In this document: positions 33,923-46,937 of the stretch, one piece after another
Numbering within the stretch: position 1 is the stretch's first letter
How the letters are laid out: every line of letters begins with the position of its first letter
Assembly: GCF_014633365.1 (NCBI RefSeq)
Contig: NW_026267104.1
Span: 744,001-808,000, forward strand
Reading direction: 5' to 3'
Length of the DNA stretch: 64,000 nt
Source of the DNA: Diospyros lotus
Taxonomy: Eukaryota; Streptophyta; Magnoliopsida; Ericales; Ebenaceae
Translations under genes and position numbers: made by a program
The notes under the pieces: model-generated
What the model was told of the DNA's origin: nothing
The model's database searches: none
What the model saw: the letters and a program-made list of their open reading frames with translations, nothing else

Positions 33923-36900
33923 CATGTCTGCTGCATTGTCCTCTCCTGTCACCTTTTCTAGCTTCAGCTCCCTTTTGTCAAGAATCTCCCTGATGAAATG
34001 AAGTAGCACATCAATGTGTTTTGTGCGTTCATAATGTGCATGATTTCTTGCTAGATGAATTGCACTTTGACTATCACATTTTAGGGTTGTATCTATCTCC
34101 CTCCCTAGCAATTTTCCTAGAAGCCCCTTTAACCACATAAGCTCCTTTATTGCCTCTGCTATGACAATATATTCTATCTTAGTGGTTGATAAGGGTACAA
34201 CATGTTGTAAACTTGCCTTCCAACTCATTGTAGCATCCCAAATCTTAAAGACATAATATGTGATTGATCTTCTCCTATCCTGATATGTTGTATAATCTGC
34301 ATCAGAATATCCTAGGATTTTGGCTTCTATTTCCTTTTCAGCATCACCATAAACTAAACCAGTGCCTAATGATCCTTTTAGATACTTGAAAATCCACCTA
34401 ACTGCACTCCAATGAGCCTTCCCAGGGTTTGCCATAAACCGACTAATCACACTCATGGCATGTGCAAGGTCCGGTCGAGTACAGACCATGTTGTGCATCA
34501 AACTTTCTACTGCACTTGAATATGGGACATCACTCACTTTTGCCTTATCTTCCTCATTTACTGGAGATTGACTTGCTGATAGCTTAAAATGCTGGGCAAA
34601 AGGTGTGCTTACAGCCTTTGCCTCAACCATCCTAAATCTTTGGATTAATTTCCTTAGATAATTTTCTTGTGACAATCCTACTTATCTGTTTATCCCTCTT
34701 AATTTCAATTCCCAATATCTTCCTTGCCTCTCCTAGGTCTTTCATTTGAAATACTAACTTTAAGTCCAACTTTAACTGCTAGATTTCCACCCTTGATTGA
34801 CTTGCAATCAACATATCGTCAACATACAATAGGAGGTATAAGGATATGCTATTTGATACTTGCTTAAAGTATACACAGTAGTCATATGAACTCTTAACAA
34901 ACCCATGTTCTATCATAAAAGTATCAAATCTTTTATACCATTGACGTGGGGATTGTTTTAGTCTATATAGGAATTTCCTAAGAAAGCATACTTGCTCTAC
35001 TTTTCCTTTAGGCTCAAATCCCTTAGGCTGCTCCATGAGAATATTTTCATCTAATTCTCCAAGTAAGAAAGCAGTCATGACATCCATTTGTTCCAATACC
35101 AAGTTCATATGGGTTGTCATTCCAAAGAGTATTCTAAATGAGGTGTGCCTAACCACAAGGGAAAAAACCTCATTATAATCAACTCCTGCAACCTGTGTGA
35201 ATCCTCTTGTAACCAACCTAGCTTTATATCTAGGCTTTGAATCCTTTCCAACTCTTTCCTTTATTTTATAGAGCCATTTATAACCCACTACTCTTTGTCC
35301 TTTAGGCCTTTCAACTAAGGTCCAAGTCTCATTCTTTCTTAATGAGTTAATTTCTGATTTCATAGCCTCAATCCACTTCCTTGAATCCTTAGAGACTATA
35401 GCTTCCTCATAAGTTAGGGGTTCCTCCCCTACTACCTCCGATGCACTTGTAAATGCATAGGAAACCAAGTTCATCTTCTGCATCTGATTCCATATCTCTT
35501 AGGAAGTTTGGATTGCCTTTTCTACCTGTCCCGAGCAACATTATACCTATGTTGGTCAAGTTCATCTTTTGCATCTGATCCCTCATTTCTCTCTTCCTGG
35601 GGTCAAATTCTTGGTCAACTATGGGCTCCTCTAGATCTACCTGATATTCCAAACCCTGGCTTTGGGAGCCAGATGATTCTGCACTTGGTATATTATCCTG
35701 CCATTCTATATCTACATTTTCTATTGTAGATGCTGGCTCCTTACTACCACTATCATGCAACCCTTTAGCTACTGATTTCTCATCAAAGATGACATCCCTT
35801 GTAACTATAATCCTTTGGTTATCAGGTTCTAGATTCCAGAGCTTATACCCTTTTACCCTAACTAAATATCCTATAAAAATACATTTATGTGCCCGTGGTT
35901 CTAGCTTTCCTTGTTTTACATGGGCATATGCAATACACCCGAATACCCTTAGGTGTTTTAAGCTAGGTTTATGTCCTATCCATCTTTCATAAGAGGTCTT
36001 ATAGTTAATAGCTGTAGATGGAGACCTATTTAGAACATAAGTTGCAGTGTTCACAACCTCTCCCCAAAATGCCTTTAATAGGTTGGCATGAAATAGCATA
36101 CACCTCTCTCTCTCTAAGAGTGTCATATTCATCCTCTCAGCAAGGCCATTTTGTCTAGGGTTTCCTGGGGCAATCAAATGCCAAACTATCCCACTCTCTT
36201 TACATAGGTCTACTTATTGCAGAATTTAAGACAATTGTCAGTCCTAATGGTCTTTATCTTCCTCCCCCTTTGATTCTCTACCATGGTTTTCCATGTCTTG
36301 AATGCCTCAAAAATTGTTCTTTGGTTTTCAAAACATAAATCCATACCATTCTTGAGAAATCATCAATTATGGACAAAAAATATCTAACTCCACCATAAGT
36401 AATAGTTTGGGCAAGTCCCCATAAATCACTATGGATATAATCTAGCAGTCCCTTAGATGAGTGTATAGCTTAGTGGCCTTTCCATATATATAGGATTCAC
36501 ACTTATTTAAACCTACCACTCGGTCCCCTTTTAACATCCCTTGTTTGGCTAATTCTTTAAGGCCAAGCTCACTGATATGAGACATCCTCAGGTGCCACAA
36601 TCTTGATATTGTGGCTGCCTTATCACCTGTCGTTGCTTCCCCGTTTAATCCAGCAGCTTGCAGAAGATATATTTCATTATGCTGGTTGGTCTTCATACAC
36701 ACTAGGGATCCTTTGGATACCTTAAGTGTATCTCCCTCTCCCTTAAAACTATAGCCATGCCTAGTTAATTCACCAAGAGAGATTAATTTTTTTTTTAATT
36801 CCAGGATGTGTCTTACAGCTTGAAGGGTTATATAGGTATTGTCATATATCTTAAGCCTTACACTAATAATCATTTCCTAGAAGGACCTTGCCCCCATCAA

Positions 36901-37846
36901 TAGCCTGATAATTCACAAACTAGTGCCTATTGGGTGTCGTGTGAAAGGAACAACCGAAATCCATAATCCATATTTCCTTTACTGAATTCTCACACACCGC
37001 TAGTGCATTAGAACTATCATACCCAAACTCACAAACTGATGCTCCACCATCTGAGACATTCTTCTCCTTGAAACCTTTCTTTCTCTTTGAACAGTTTCTC
37101 TTAAATGCCCTTCTTCTTGGCAATGGTAACATTTAACAGGATTCCTCCCATTTCTTTACTTAGATCTAGATTTATTTCTTCCTTTGTGATCCTTCTTGGA
37201 ACTCCTAGACCTAGCTGTCAATACATCACCACTGGAGGATTTTTCTTCCTAGTTATACCTCAAGTCTTTTGAATTTAGAGCACCAATTACATCTTCCAAA
37301 GACAATTTATCCCTACCATGTTGCAAAATATCAACAAAGTGCTCATACGACCGAGGCAAAGAGTGCAATAGAACTAGTGCCCTATCTTCATCATCATACT
37401 TAACATTGATTTTTTCTAAGTCTAGGCAAAGTTTATTGAACTCATCTATATGATCTTGCAACTTTTGATTTTCTTTCATTTTAAATGTAAAGAATTTTGT
37501 CTTTAGATATAACCGACTTGACAAAGTTTTTGTTAGATAGAGACTATCCAATTTTTTAAAGATTTCTAAGGCTGTAGTCATCTTAGATACTTCCCTTAAT
37601 ACCTTATCTCCTAGATTGAGAATCAGAGTATTAAATGTTTTCTCCTCTATATCCGCTCTCTATTCTGCTAAGAGCGACTTAACCCCATCCCCTACTTTTT
37701 CTTTATCTTTTGATTCCCTCTTTTAGCGCATCCTTTAATCCAAGATTACCAAGGAGGACCTGCATTTTTATTTTTCATAAGGAAAAATCATTTGAACCAT
37801 TAAACTTTTCTATGTCGTACCTTGACAAGGATCCGGACAAAGCCAT
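33923..37846 (-). pseudogene. Copia A gag-pol polyprotein, broken
   Basis: Reading leftward from the gag ATG at 37846-37844 (MALSGSLSRYDIEKF): gag (to about 37249, UBN2-type with LVLLHSLPRSYEHFVDIL), protease region 36920-37132, integrase 35407-36873 (zinc part with LWHLRMSH, then NGLAERMNMTLLERERCML), reverse transcriptase 34779-35483 (KWLYKIKERVGKDSKPRYKA, LYLLLYVDDMLIA), and RNase H 33923-34675 (RPDLAHAMSVISRFM, STTKIEYI, KCDSQSAIHLARN). The protease motif reads MDFGCSFH where the family has MDSGCSFH, so that active site is altered. Several frames are interrupted, so no full polyprotein can be made. Confidence 0.88.
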
Positions 37847-37854
37847 TTTCTTGG

Positions 37855-38421
37855 TGTTATAATTGAGAGCACTGGCAACCTTTATTCCTCTCAAAAAACC
37901 AATCAAACACCTCCCGATCACACTCTCAACACACCAGCCCATAAACCACAAAGCAAACATATAATAAAGAACATAAATTAATCAAAAGAACATAACAGGA
38001 AATGAAACATTCAAACCATATAGGAAGACAAAATTTTATCCTGATTCATGCCATGTGAATGGCATTATATCCAGCCTTGAAACCACCACCGAGCAGCCTT
38101 CTTTATTGATGAAAACAGTACAAGACTTCCCTCTTCTCTCTCTCACGATACAAGCCTTCCCAAAAGTGTACAAGACTACAGCTTTCTCACTCTCTAGGCT
38201 CTCGCAAAATTAGAAGAAAACGTGCAGTATAGTCCCTCAAGCCCCCATACCCCTATTTATAGAAAATAGGGTGATATTTACTAGAGTCGGTTATGATATT
38301 TCTGGTTTTTTCCTCCACTAATAAATAATATTACAAGAGAGCCACCTACCTATCAACTAATCCCATAACTGCATACAAATCTGTATATTAACCTATCACT
38401 AATTCTAGACAATCTTTAACA
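37855..38421 (-). repeat. 3' LTR of copia C
   Basis: 567 bp, pairs with 41907-42506. Both contain the TCAAACACCTCCCGATCACAC and CTATTTATAGAAAATAGGG stretches, the latter a probable TATA region of the LTR promoter in inverted reading. Confidence 0.9.
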
Positions 38422-40980
38422 AATCTCCACCATTGTCTTGAGTGTGATACCTTCCATCAAAACCTTTGGTTTGTTCTTCCTTTGGTTTCTCGCATGATAA
38501 CCTGACCATCAAATCAATCAACAAACACATCAAAGAAAACAAATCAATGCTGTAAAACATAACAATGGACCATTTTTGGATAAATTTCAGCTGCAATAAC
38601 AAAACCTGCAACTATCATTAAATATTATCCTCCTTAGGGGATTTCCTAATGAATAACTTTTCCTAACACCAATATGATTGATATACTCCATGGTGGGACT
38701 AAAGACTACGCCAAATGGACTCCCATTGGCTGTTTCAACTCCTCCTACCTAGATTATATTTTAGGGTTCCTGCTGCATACAAAATGCAACATATACACCC
38801 TAAATGCATAATTTCCAGCTAGGCACACTCCACCATAAACCAAATCCATACATGATGTTATTCCTTAATCTCAAAGGTTCCAATATTTCACACAGCATTT
38901 CAACACCAGTGAACCTCTCCCGGAATTGAACTTAACATTGCTTGTCTTCCTCCTAGCTCCCAAAACCGGCCATTTTTAGGATTTACCACTGACTTTCCTT
39001 ATGATGATTGTTTCAAAACAAGACTGCTCGACCTCTTTCCTTAACTCTCCTCTATTTCCAGCTTAACAAAGGTATGCTTGAGATTTAGGTACTCCTAGGC
39101 TGCCATGAGCTGTCCTATTCCTATTCCAACCTCTATGCCTTCTCTTTCCAGCTTCTTCTCCTCCTTCCAACAATCTCAAACACTGAACTACTACCTCAGC
39201 TACACCTTGAGATTCTCATTGGATAACTATCAATGAAGCTGCCTTACTTTTCCTAGGCATACCATTGAAATTGACAAAGCTACCCCATGCACTTAATTTA
39301 CCCCTTGGACTATCACATTCTTATATCTTAGGGAATTATAATCACACTTAGAGAGACCTTCTAAGCAAACAATCCTTGCTTACCTTTCCCTCTAGCCTTT
39401 TATCCCTTGGCTACATTATAAGATCACTTTTCCCTTAGTTTCCTCATGGATAATTAGCTGTTTGAGACACCTATTTGATCCAAAGTTAAGCCTTTATGAG
39501 CTGATGTATATGATGGCCATTTGCCTAGCCTTTCTCCTTAGGCTTTCCCATCCCCAGCATTTCCTTAATTTACAAATAGACACTTACACAACACTCCACC
39601 CATTTAACCTAAGGGATCTTCCACCTAAGTCCAAGTTCTACCAAAATTTACATGGCTCCATGCCATTCATTTGGACAAGAGTGCATCACCTCTTCTTATC
39701 CAAGAGGTTCCATTTTCCAGCCTATTCCTTAGCACTCAAAACCAGTGCCTAAGCATCCTTCAAAGCCAACATTCCATACCTCATTGGGAACTTTTGTGGT
39801 TCTATCTATTACCCATCCTAGACAACACTAGACCTTCTATTCCCTTGCTCATTACCTACAAAATGATTCTCCTTCCCTTTTCTTGCTTAATCTGGACTTT
39901 TGATCAATAATGGCTACACCATACAAGGACACACACACACCATTTCCCCTCACTGTTCACAAGGACCCTCACTGCAATAGCCAAAGCTATCTTAAACACT
40001 AGCTTCCTCCATCTCACAATCCAGCCCAAGCTTACACAAGGAATATGACCACAAAATTTTTTTTTCCAGATTTCCTTATTGCTATACCCTGGTTCATAGG
40101 CTAGTTTTGGACATTCCCAAATATTCTCCTTGTTGTTTCTCTTCACACAGCATTCTAGATTCCATCCCTTTCCCTTAGCATCAGCTAATTTTATGCCCTA
40201 TTTATAGAGCTTTCACTACATAGGTAAGAACCCTAGCTTTAGAAGACCTAGGCATACTTATTCCACAACTCTACTCCACCTAACATTTCATACCAGAAGC
40301 AATTTCCAGCAAGCTCATTTTAATTCCAGCAAGCTCATATACGCTTGGGAATTTCTTAGGGACACCATCTCCACTAGGTTCACCTCACCTAGCTCCACCA
40401 TGAGACAAGGCCTAGATAAGTCCCCCTAGATCCTAGAAATTGATCTCTAATGGACTTTTGACATATACAAAGTCTGTTTTGAAGACTTCTACATTTGGTA
40501 ACCTTACCAAACTACATGGTTCCTATTCCCTTATACCTGTAAACTTTTCCCTCCCCTAATATCCCTAGCCTTAGATACCTTTCTTAGTCCTTGCTCACCA
40601 TTGTGAGCCATCCTCAACAAATGAAACAGCCTAACCTTATCATAGGCTATCATTTAGTGGTTGCAGCTTATCCACATATGAATGCAAGCATGCACCACAT
40701 AACCTCCATTCTTGAGGGTTGCTTCCATCTCTTTAAGAGATTCTTATGCAACTTCTTAGGACTCCAATTCTCCTCTATAGGAGAAATTCTTTCTATCTAA
40801 TTCTCCTAGGGAAATTAGGTTTTATTTTACAGCTTCTAAAAATTTTGGAATAGCTCCACCATGCATCCTATTTTCACATCTCCAATTCCCTTGACCTTAA
40901 TTTTTTCCTAGACAAACCATTTTCCCCCTCCCCCATGACTCTATGGGTAAATACCCTTTTCCTATGAGAAGTACACCCTG
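38422..40980 (-). pseudogene. Heavily decayed pol region of copia C
   Basis: No long frame survives. On the minus strand, fragments such as NLISLGE and an LRMAHNGEQGL-like gag-preintegrase motif can be picked out around 40550-40830, so this was copia pol. Most of the rest is no longer alignable by eye. No reverse transcriptase motif was found. Confidence 0.55.
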
Positions 40981-40990
40981 ACCCTAGGAC

Positions 40991-41839
40991 CTATGCTATT
41001 TTTACTGCATACCTAGAAAAACTATAGGACATCCGCACTCTCATAGACAAAACCACACATGGTGTTTGAACATTTGGGGCTGGTTCTTTCTTCCTATTTG
41101 GGCAGTTCTTCTTCATATGCCCTTCTTCATGGCAATGAAAGCATTTAACCACTTTCTTGCCACTCCTAGACTTAGACCAAGACCTACCTTTGAACCTAGG
41201 GTCTACTTTTTCTGTTCTAGTGTTCACTGCCAAAGCTTCGCTGGCAGATTTCTGGGACTCTACTTTGTGCTACAAATCCTTGGAATTCAAAGCTCCTATC
41301 ACATCATCTAGGGTCAGCTTATCTCTTCCATGTTTCAAGATATCCACAAAGGCCTCACAGGACTTAGGAAGAGAGTGCAATAAGACCAAAGCCTTATCCT
41401 CATCTTCATACCTAATATTTATATTCTCAAGATCCAAACACAGTTTATTAAAACTGTCCATATGATCTTGCAACCTTTGAATTTCACTCATCTTGAAATA
41501 AAAGAATTTAGTTTTCAAAAACAGCCGGTTGGAGAGGGTTCTAGTCATATAAAGTGCATCTAACCTATTCCAAAGCTCCTCCGTGGTTGTCATCTTTGAC
41601 ACCGACTTAGTATAAGGGTGTTAAAGGCTCTTTTGTCGTTTTCTTTCCTTCTATCCCTGATTTCCTTTTTCTGGATTTCAATTAGGGTTTTGGGCATAGG
41701 GTTTTCAGCCTCTAGGGCATCCTCCAGTCCAAGATTTCCCACAAGGGCTCTCATCTTCATCTTCCATAGGCCAAAATCGTTTTGGCCATCAAATTTCTCA
41801 ACATCATACCATGTGACAGAGGCTATAGAAGCCATTCTT
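40991..41839 (-). pseudogene. Copia C gag remnant
   Basis: Starts MASIASVTWYDVEKFDGQ (ATG near 41835). It runs through FGLWKMKMRALVGNLGLEDAL and, after a frame break near 41600, continues with ELWNRLDALYMTRTLSNRLF, LVLLHSLPKSCEAFVDIL and DVIGALNSKDL. It ends with a CCHC knuckle, CFHCHEEGHMKKNC, in a third frame. The protein is clearly related to copia A gag, so A and C belong to related families. Confidence 0.85.
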
Positions 41840-41906
41840 GCAGGTATGTGATGAAATTCTAAGTTTTCGATGGTTCTTGATGAGAGGCTCGGCTCTGAGA
41901 CCAATT

Positions 41907-42506
41907 TGTTATAATTGGGAGCACTAGCAACCTTTATTCCTCTCAAGAAACCAATCAAACACCTCCCGATCACACTCTCAATCACTCTCAACACACCGGC
42001 CAATAAATCACAAAGCAAACATATAATAAAGAATATAAATTAATCAAAAGAACATAACAAAAAATGAAACATTCAAACAATATAAGAAGACAGAATTTTA
42101 TCCCAGTTCATGCCATGTGAATGGCACTACATCCAGCCTTGAAACCACCACCGAGCAGCCTTCTTTATTGATGAAAACAATACAAGATTTCCCTCTTCTC
42201 TCTCTCACGATACAAGCCTTCCCAAAAGTGTATAAGACTACATCTTTCTCACTCTCTAGGCTCTTGCGAAATCAGAAGAGAACATGTGGTATAGTCCCTC
42301 AACCCCCCTCCCCTATTTATAGAAAATAGGGTGATATTTACCAGGGTCGGTTATGATATTTTCGGTTTTGCCCCTCCACTAATAAATAATATTACAAGAG
42401 AGCCACCCACCTATCAACTAATCTCATAACCGCATACAAATCTGTATATTAACCTATCACTAACTCTAGACAATCTCCTATCACTAACTCTAGACAATCT
42501 TTAACA
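41907..42506 (-). repeat. 5' LTR of copia C
   Basis: 600 bp, next to the primer-binding site. It matches 37855-38421 with scattered substitutions plus one short internal duplication. Confidence 0.9.
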
Positions 42507-42588
42507 CTTGGGTTTCTAAGACTGTTGTAAAGGTTCTTGGATGAATCTTGAAAGTGTTTGTGTGTGATCTTAAGCTCTGATACCAAAT

Positions 42589-43121
42589 TGTTGACCATAG
42601 GACCAATTATACACACAATAAACCCCACTTCTCAGCCAATTCACAATCAATAGAACAGAAATAGACTAACATATATCAGAAGAAATCAAACAATAACATA
42701 AAATAAAATGAGGCAAGAAACTTATCCTGGTTCAGGCATAAAACGCCCTACATCCAAACTGCCGAAAACCTGACATAATCCACTAGAAAACAATAAGATA
42801 CAGCACTCCCTCTCGCACATACTTGGCTATGAACAATAGCCTTCTCCCTCGAGAATACAAAGACCGAGCGCTTTGCTTTCTCTCAATTCTCTCTAGAGCC
42901 TATGCAAGATTAAACAGAAAGAATGAATGAATGCCCTATGACTGAGGACCTATCCACCTCTATTTATCAAGGATAGAGGTGGTTATAACCGGGACTAAAA
43001 TGCAATTAAAGAAATAACAAGGACTACCAGTACTAACTTTTAAAAGTTAGTTTCCGTTACATTTTAAACTCATAAAATATAAACATACAAAAGTATTCCT
43101 AACTACATTCTAAGACCCTCT
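42589..43121 (-). repeat. 5' LTR of copia A, inner part
   Basis: Begins TGTTGACC beside the primer-binding site and continues until the LINE insertion. The outer 35 bp of the LTR resume at 52042-52076 after the LINE target duplication. Confidence 0.88.
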
Positions 43122-43227
43122 AACTCTGCCTGGGGATGTTATCTACTGTCGGTCCCAAGCCCGGATAAAAGATGAGAGTTGTGTTAGGTAGCCGACAATC
43201 AACATAAAACCTAGTCAAATCAAAAAC

Positions 43228-46068
43228 ATGAACTTTAGACAAACTATAAAAAACCGTTGGGACGTAACCTTTCATAGTGACACGAGACACTACCCGCATA
43301 TAGTGTCAAGTGAGCTAAGGCCGCTGCATCGGTGCCCGGATGTAGTGACAAATGAGCAAAGGTCCCCGCATTTGCTTGGACGAATGTGGGTAAAGAAGCT
43401 AGTCCAAAATCAAAATCAAATTCAAAATCAAAGCCAAAACCAAAATCATAGATTAAGAATTGGGTCACGGAACATAGGAACATTAACAGGCAAAGCTATG
43501 GAAGTGGTAGATGTGATGAGTAGGAGAAAAATCAATATTATGTGCCTTCAAGAGACGAGATGGGTAGAGAAAAAAGCAAAAAAACTTTATCAAAAATTGA
43601 ATATAAAATATGGTACATAGGAAATGATAGAGCGAAAAGTAGAGTGGGAATTATTATGGATAAAAGTTTAGTAGATGAGATAGTGGATGTAAAGAGAATA
43701 GGGGATAGGATTATTATAGTGAAGGTTGGTCTAGGAAGAATAACTATGAATATCTTTAGTACATATGCACCACAAATGGGGTTAGGTGAGGAGATAAAAG
43801 CAAAATTCTGAGAGGATCTAGAGGGACTCGTACAAATAATACCAAGAGAAGAGAAAGTGATTATAGGAGGTGACTTAAATAGTCACATGGGTAGAGATAG
43901 AAACGGCTATAGAGAGGTACATAGAAGGTATGGATTTGAAAAAATTAATAATGAGGGTAACTCTATTCTAGATTTTGTTATGACATATGGGCTCATCATA
44001 ACCAATACTAGGTTCAAAAAATAGAACGAACACTTAATCACATATAAAAATGTCACATCAAGCACCCAAATAGATTACTTCCTCATGAGATAAGAGGATC
44101 GGTCATGTTGTAGGGATTGTAAGATGATACCGGGGGACTGTTTGACTACTCAGCATAAACTTTTGGTACTTGACATCCAAATAAGAAATTGGAAGAGAAA
44201 AATTAACATAAAACAAAATTCAAAAATTATGTGGTGGAATTTAAAAGGAAGAAACAACTAATCTTCAAAGAAAAATTAAGGGGTAGAAGGGAATGGAATG
44301 GAGAATGACAGACAAACCAAATGTGGAGGGAAATGGCTACTGTCCTGAGAAGCACGACAAAGGTAGTCCTTGGAGAGACAAATGGTAGAGCCCCAAACCT
44401 TAAAGAGTCTTAGTGGTGGAATGAAAAGGTACAATTGAAAATTAGAAATAAGAAAACTTGCTATAAGACTGTATGTCAGTGCAGCAATGAAGAAAACCTA
44501 AAAAATTATAAAAAAGCGAAAAAGATAGCAAAAAGAACTGTTAGTGAAGCAAGGTCAAAAGCATATGAGAATCTATATAAACGACTTGATACAAAAGATA
44601 GAGAAAGGGATATATATAAATTAGCTAAAGTAAGAGAAAGAAAAACAAGGGATCTAAATCAAGTGAAATGCATAAAAAATGAAAACCAAAATATATTAGT
44701 GAATGAGAGAGCGATTAAAGAGAAATGGAATGAGTATTTCACAAAATTATTCAATGGTGGTGAGGACACAAGAGTTAGGTTGGGGCATCTTAGTAACTCC
44801 GAAGAGAACGTGAACTATACATTTTATCGACGCATAAGTTCAAATGAAATAAGGCAAGCATTAAAAATGATGAAAAATCATAAGGCGATGGGACTGGATA
44901 ATATATCAATAGAAGCATAGAAATGCATGGAAGAAGAAGACATCTCCTAGCTAACGAAATTATTTAACGCGATCCTTAAATCAAAAAAGATGCCAGATGA
45001 GTGGAGGAATAGTACTTTGATCTCTATATACAAGAATAAAGGAGATGTTCAAAACTGTAAAAATTACAGAGGAATTAAGTTAATGAACCATATTATGAAA
45101 CTCTAGGAAAGAGTAATAGAGCAGAGGCTCAGAAAATAAACAGATATCTCGAAAAATCAGTTTGATTTCATGCCTAATAGGTTAACAATGAAAGCTATAT
45201 ACCTACTGAGGCGCCTAATAGAAAGGTATCGAGATCATCAAAAGAACTTGCATATGGTGTTTATAGATCTAAAAAATGCCTATGATAGGATCCCTAGAGA
45301 AGTATTATGGTGGGTTTTAGAAAAGAAAATAGTCTGAATAACTTATATACAAGCCCTTAAGGACATGTATCACGGTGCAGAGACAAGAGTCAAAACATGT
45401 GGAGGGGATACTGAACCGTTTAAAATTACAATGGGACTGCATCAAGGTTCTGCACTAAGTCCATACTTATTTGCTTTAGTAATTGATGAACTCACTAAAC
45501 ACATTCAGACAAAGGTGCCATGGTGTATGCTATTTGCAAATGACATAGTGTTGGTGGATGAAACAAAAGAAGGAGTGAACACTAAGCTTGAGTTGTAGAG
45601 AAACAATTTAGAATCTAAGGGATTTAAATTAAGTAGAAGGAAAACAAAATATATAAAATATAAATTTAGTAAGAACACAAGAATGAATGATGTTATAATA
45701 AAATTGGAAGACCAAATCTTAGAAAGAAAAGACCATTTTCAATAGTAGGGATCAGTGATTCAAAAAGATGGAGAAATTCACGAGGATATCACACATAGAA
45801 TTAAGGCAAGTTGGTTAAAATGGAGAAATGCATCGGTGGTGTTATGTGATGGTAAAATCTCATTAAAACTGAAAGAAAAATTCTATAGGACGGTTATAAG
45901 ACCAGTCTTGTTGTATGGCTCAGAATGTTGGGCAGTCAAATACCAATATAAGCAAAAGACAAGCGTAGCGGAGATGAGAATGTTAAGATAGATGTGCAGC
46001 CATACAAGAAAAGATAAAATTAGAAATGAAGTTATTCGTAATAAGATAGGAGTAGTCCCAATCGAGGA
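43228..46068 (+). pseudogene. LINE endonuclease-reverse transcriptase, broken, 5' part
   Basis: Endonuclease fragments: LRIGSRNIGTLTGKAMEV, INIMCLQETRWVEKKAKKL, MNIFSTYAPQMGL and IIGGDLNSHMGRDRNGY. Reverse transcriptase fragments: WNEYFTKLFNG, NHKAMGLDNISIEA, MVFIDLKNAYDRIPREVLW, GLHQGSALSPYLFALVIDEL and MLFANDIVLV, where the usual catalytic FADD is FAND. Many in-frame stops, several at former tryptophan or glutamine positions. A CAAAAT-type tandem repeat lies near 43405-43455. Not functional. Confidence 0.88.
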
Positions 46069-46737
46069 TGTTGGCATTATGTGTGAAGCTCCAATCCAGT
46101 TTCATTTTGGGCCAAGGGGTGGACGGCCTTTTGGCAACCGCCCATGGGCCTTCCATTTTGGGAACCCATGGGCTGGAGGGCCAAAACGGCAACCCCCTTT
46201 GCCGTTTCATGCTGCTAGCGCCCTGTTGTCCTTTTGTCTTCGGTCGATCTCATCCCAGCTGTTGCATCGTCTATTTATCTCTGCTAGCTCCTCGAGATTT
46301 GAACAACGCAGCCTCCTATGCCTTATCAGATTGGGTTTTGTTTCATTCTCGATATTTTTGTTGTATTAGCTCTGTATAGGGTTTTTCATTTTCTTTCTGG
46401 TGTCTAGGGTTCTTTGCCTCTAATCTTTGTCTGTGATTATAGGGTTTTGCTGTTAGAGGGTATTTTTGTTCTTGTACAGAGTGTCGAGATTGTGATGTAT
46501 TTGTGAAGGTTGTAACCATTTCCAATTAGTGCAGTGAGCTCTCCTCATCAGAGCTCAACGTGAATGTAGCCCTCATTAACGGGTGAACCACGGTAAAATC
46601 ACTTGTGTTCTTTGCTTTGATCTTGCTTTACTTTTCTGTGTATGATTTTTTGGTTGTGTCTGTCGAATGATTTGTATACATTCGGTCTATTTATTTTCAA
46701 AGGGTTGAGAAGGGTAGAGCTTCATCTCTTCCCAACA
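46069..46737 (+). repeat. 5' LTR of copia B
   Basis: 669 bp, TG...CA bounded, followed by one base and the methionine-tRNA-type primer-binding site. Open frames inside it recur in the other LTR and are not genes. Confidence 0.92.
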
Positions 46738-46937
46738 GTGGTATCATAGCCCTTATATTTGCAGTATCCACGACTGAGGTTTCTCTTTACCTAACTCAGT
46801 TAGGGTTTATTGTTGTGGTGCCGAGTCTTTTTGGGTTCCTAGGGTTTACTGAGAGTCTCTCGTCAGTCTATTGTTTTTGTTGAGTGAGTCTTAGTCAGTG
46901 TCTAGGGTTTCCTAGGGTAGCTTCGTGCAAGGCAAAG

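Larger units (their letters stand above)
37855..42506 (-). mobile_element. Ty1/copia element C, inserted beside the gag start of copia A
   Basis: 4.65 kb. LTRs at 37855-38421 and 41907-42506, ends TGTTATAATTG... and ...CTTTAACA on the plus strand. Perfect 5-bp target duplication CTTGG (37850-37854, 42507-42511). The primer-binding site TTGGTCTCAGAGCC (complement of about 41890-41904) abuts the right LTR. The polypurine tract AATGGTGGAGATT abuts the left LTR, so the element is on the minus strand. The right LTR is longer, partly through a local duplication of the TCACTAACTCTAGACAATCT stretch near its end. Confidence 0.92.

Noticed and set aside
39462..40800. Plus-strand frames of 69-96 codons within copia C
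   Set aside because: They lie antisense to decayed copia pol and show no family features.
46068..46379. 103-125-codon frames near 46.1 kb, repeated near 51.1 kb
   Set aside because: Both lie in the two LTRs of copia B, which explains their duplication. LTRs are non-coding.
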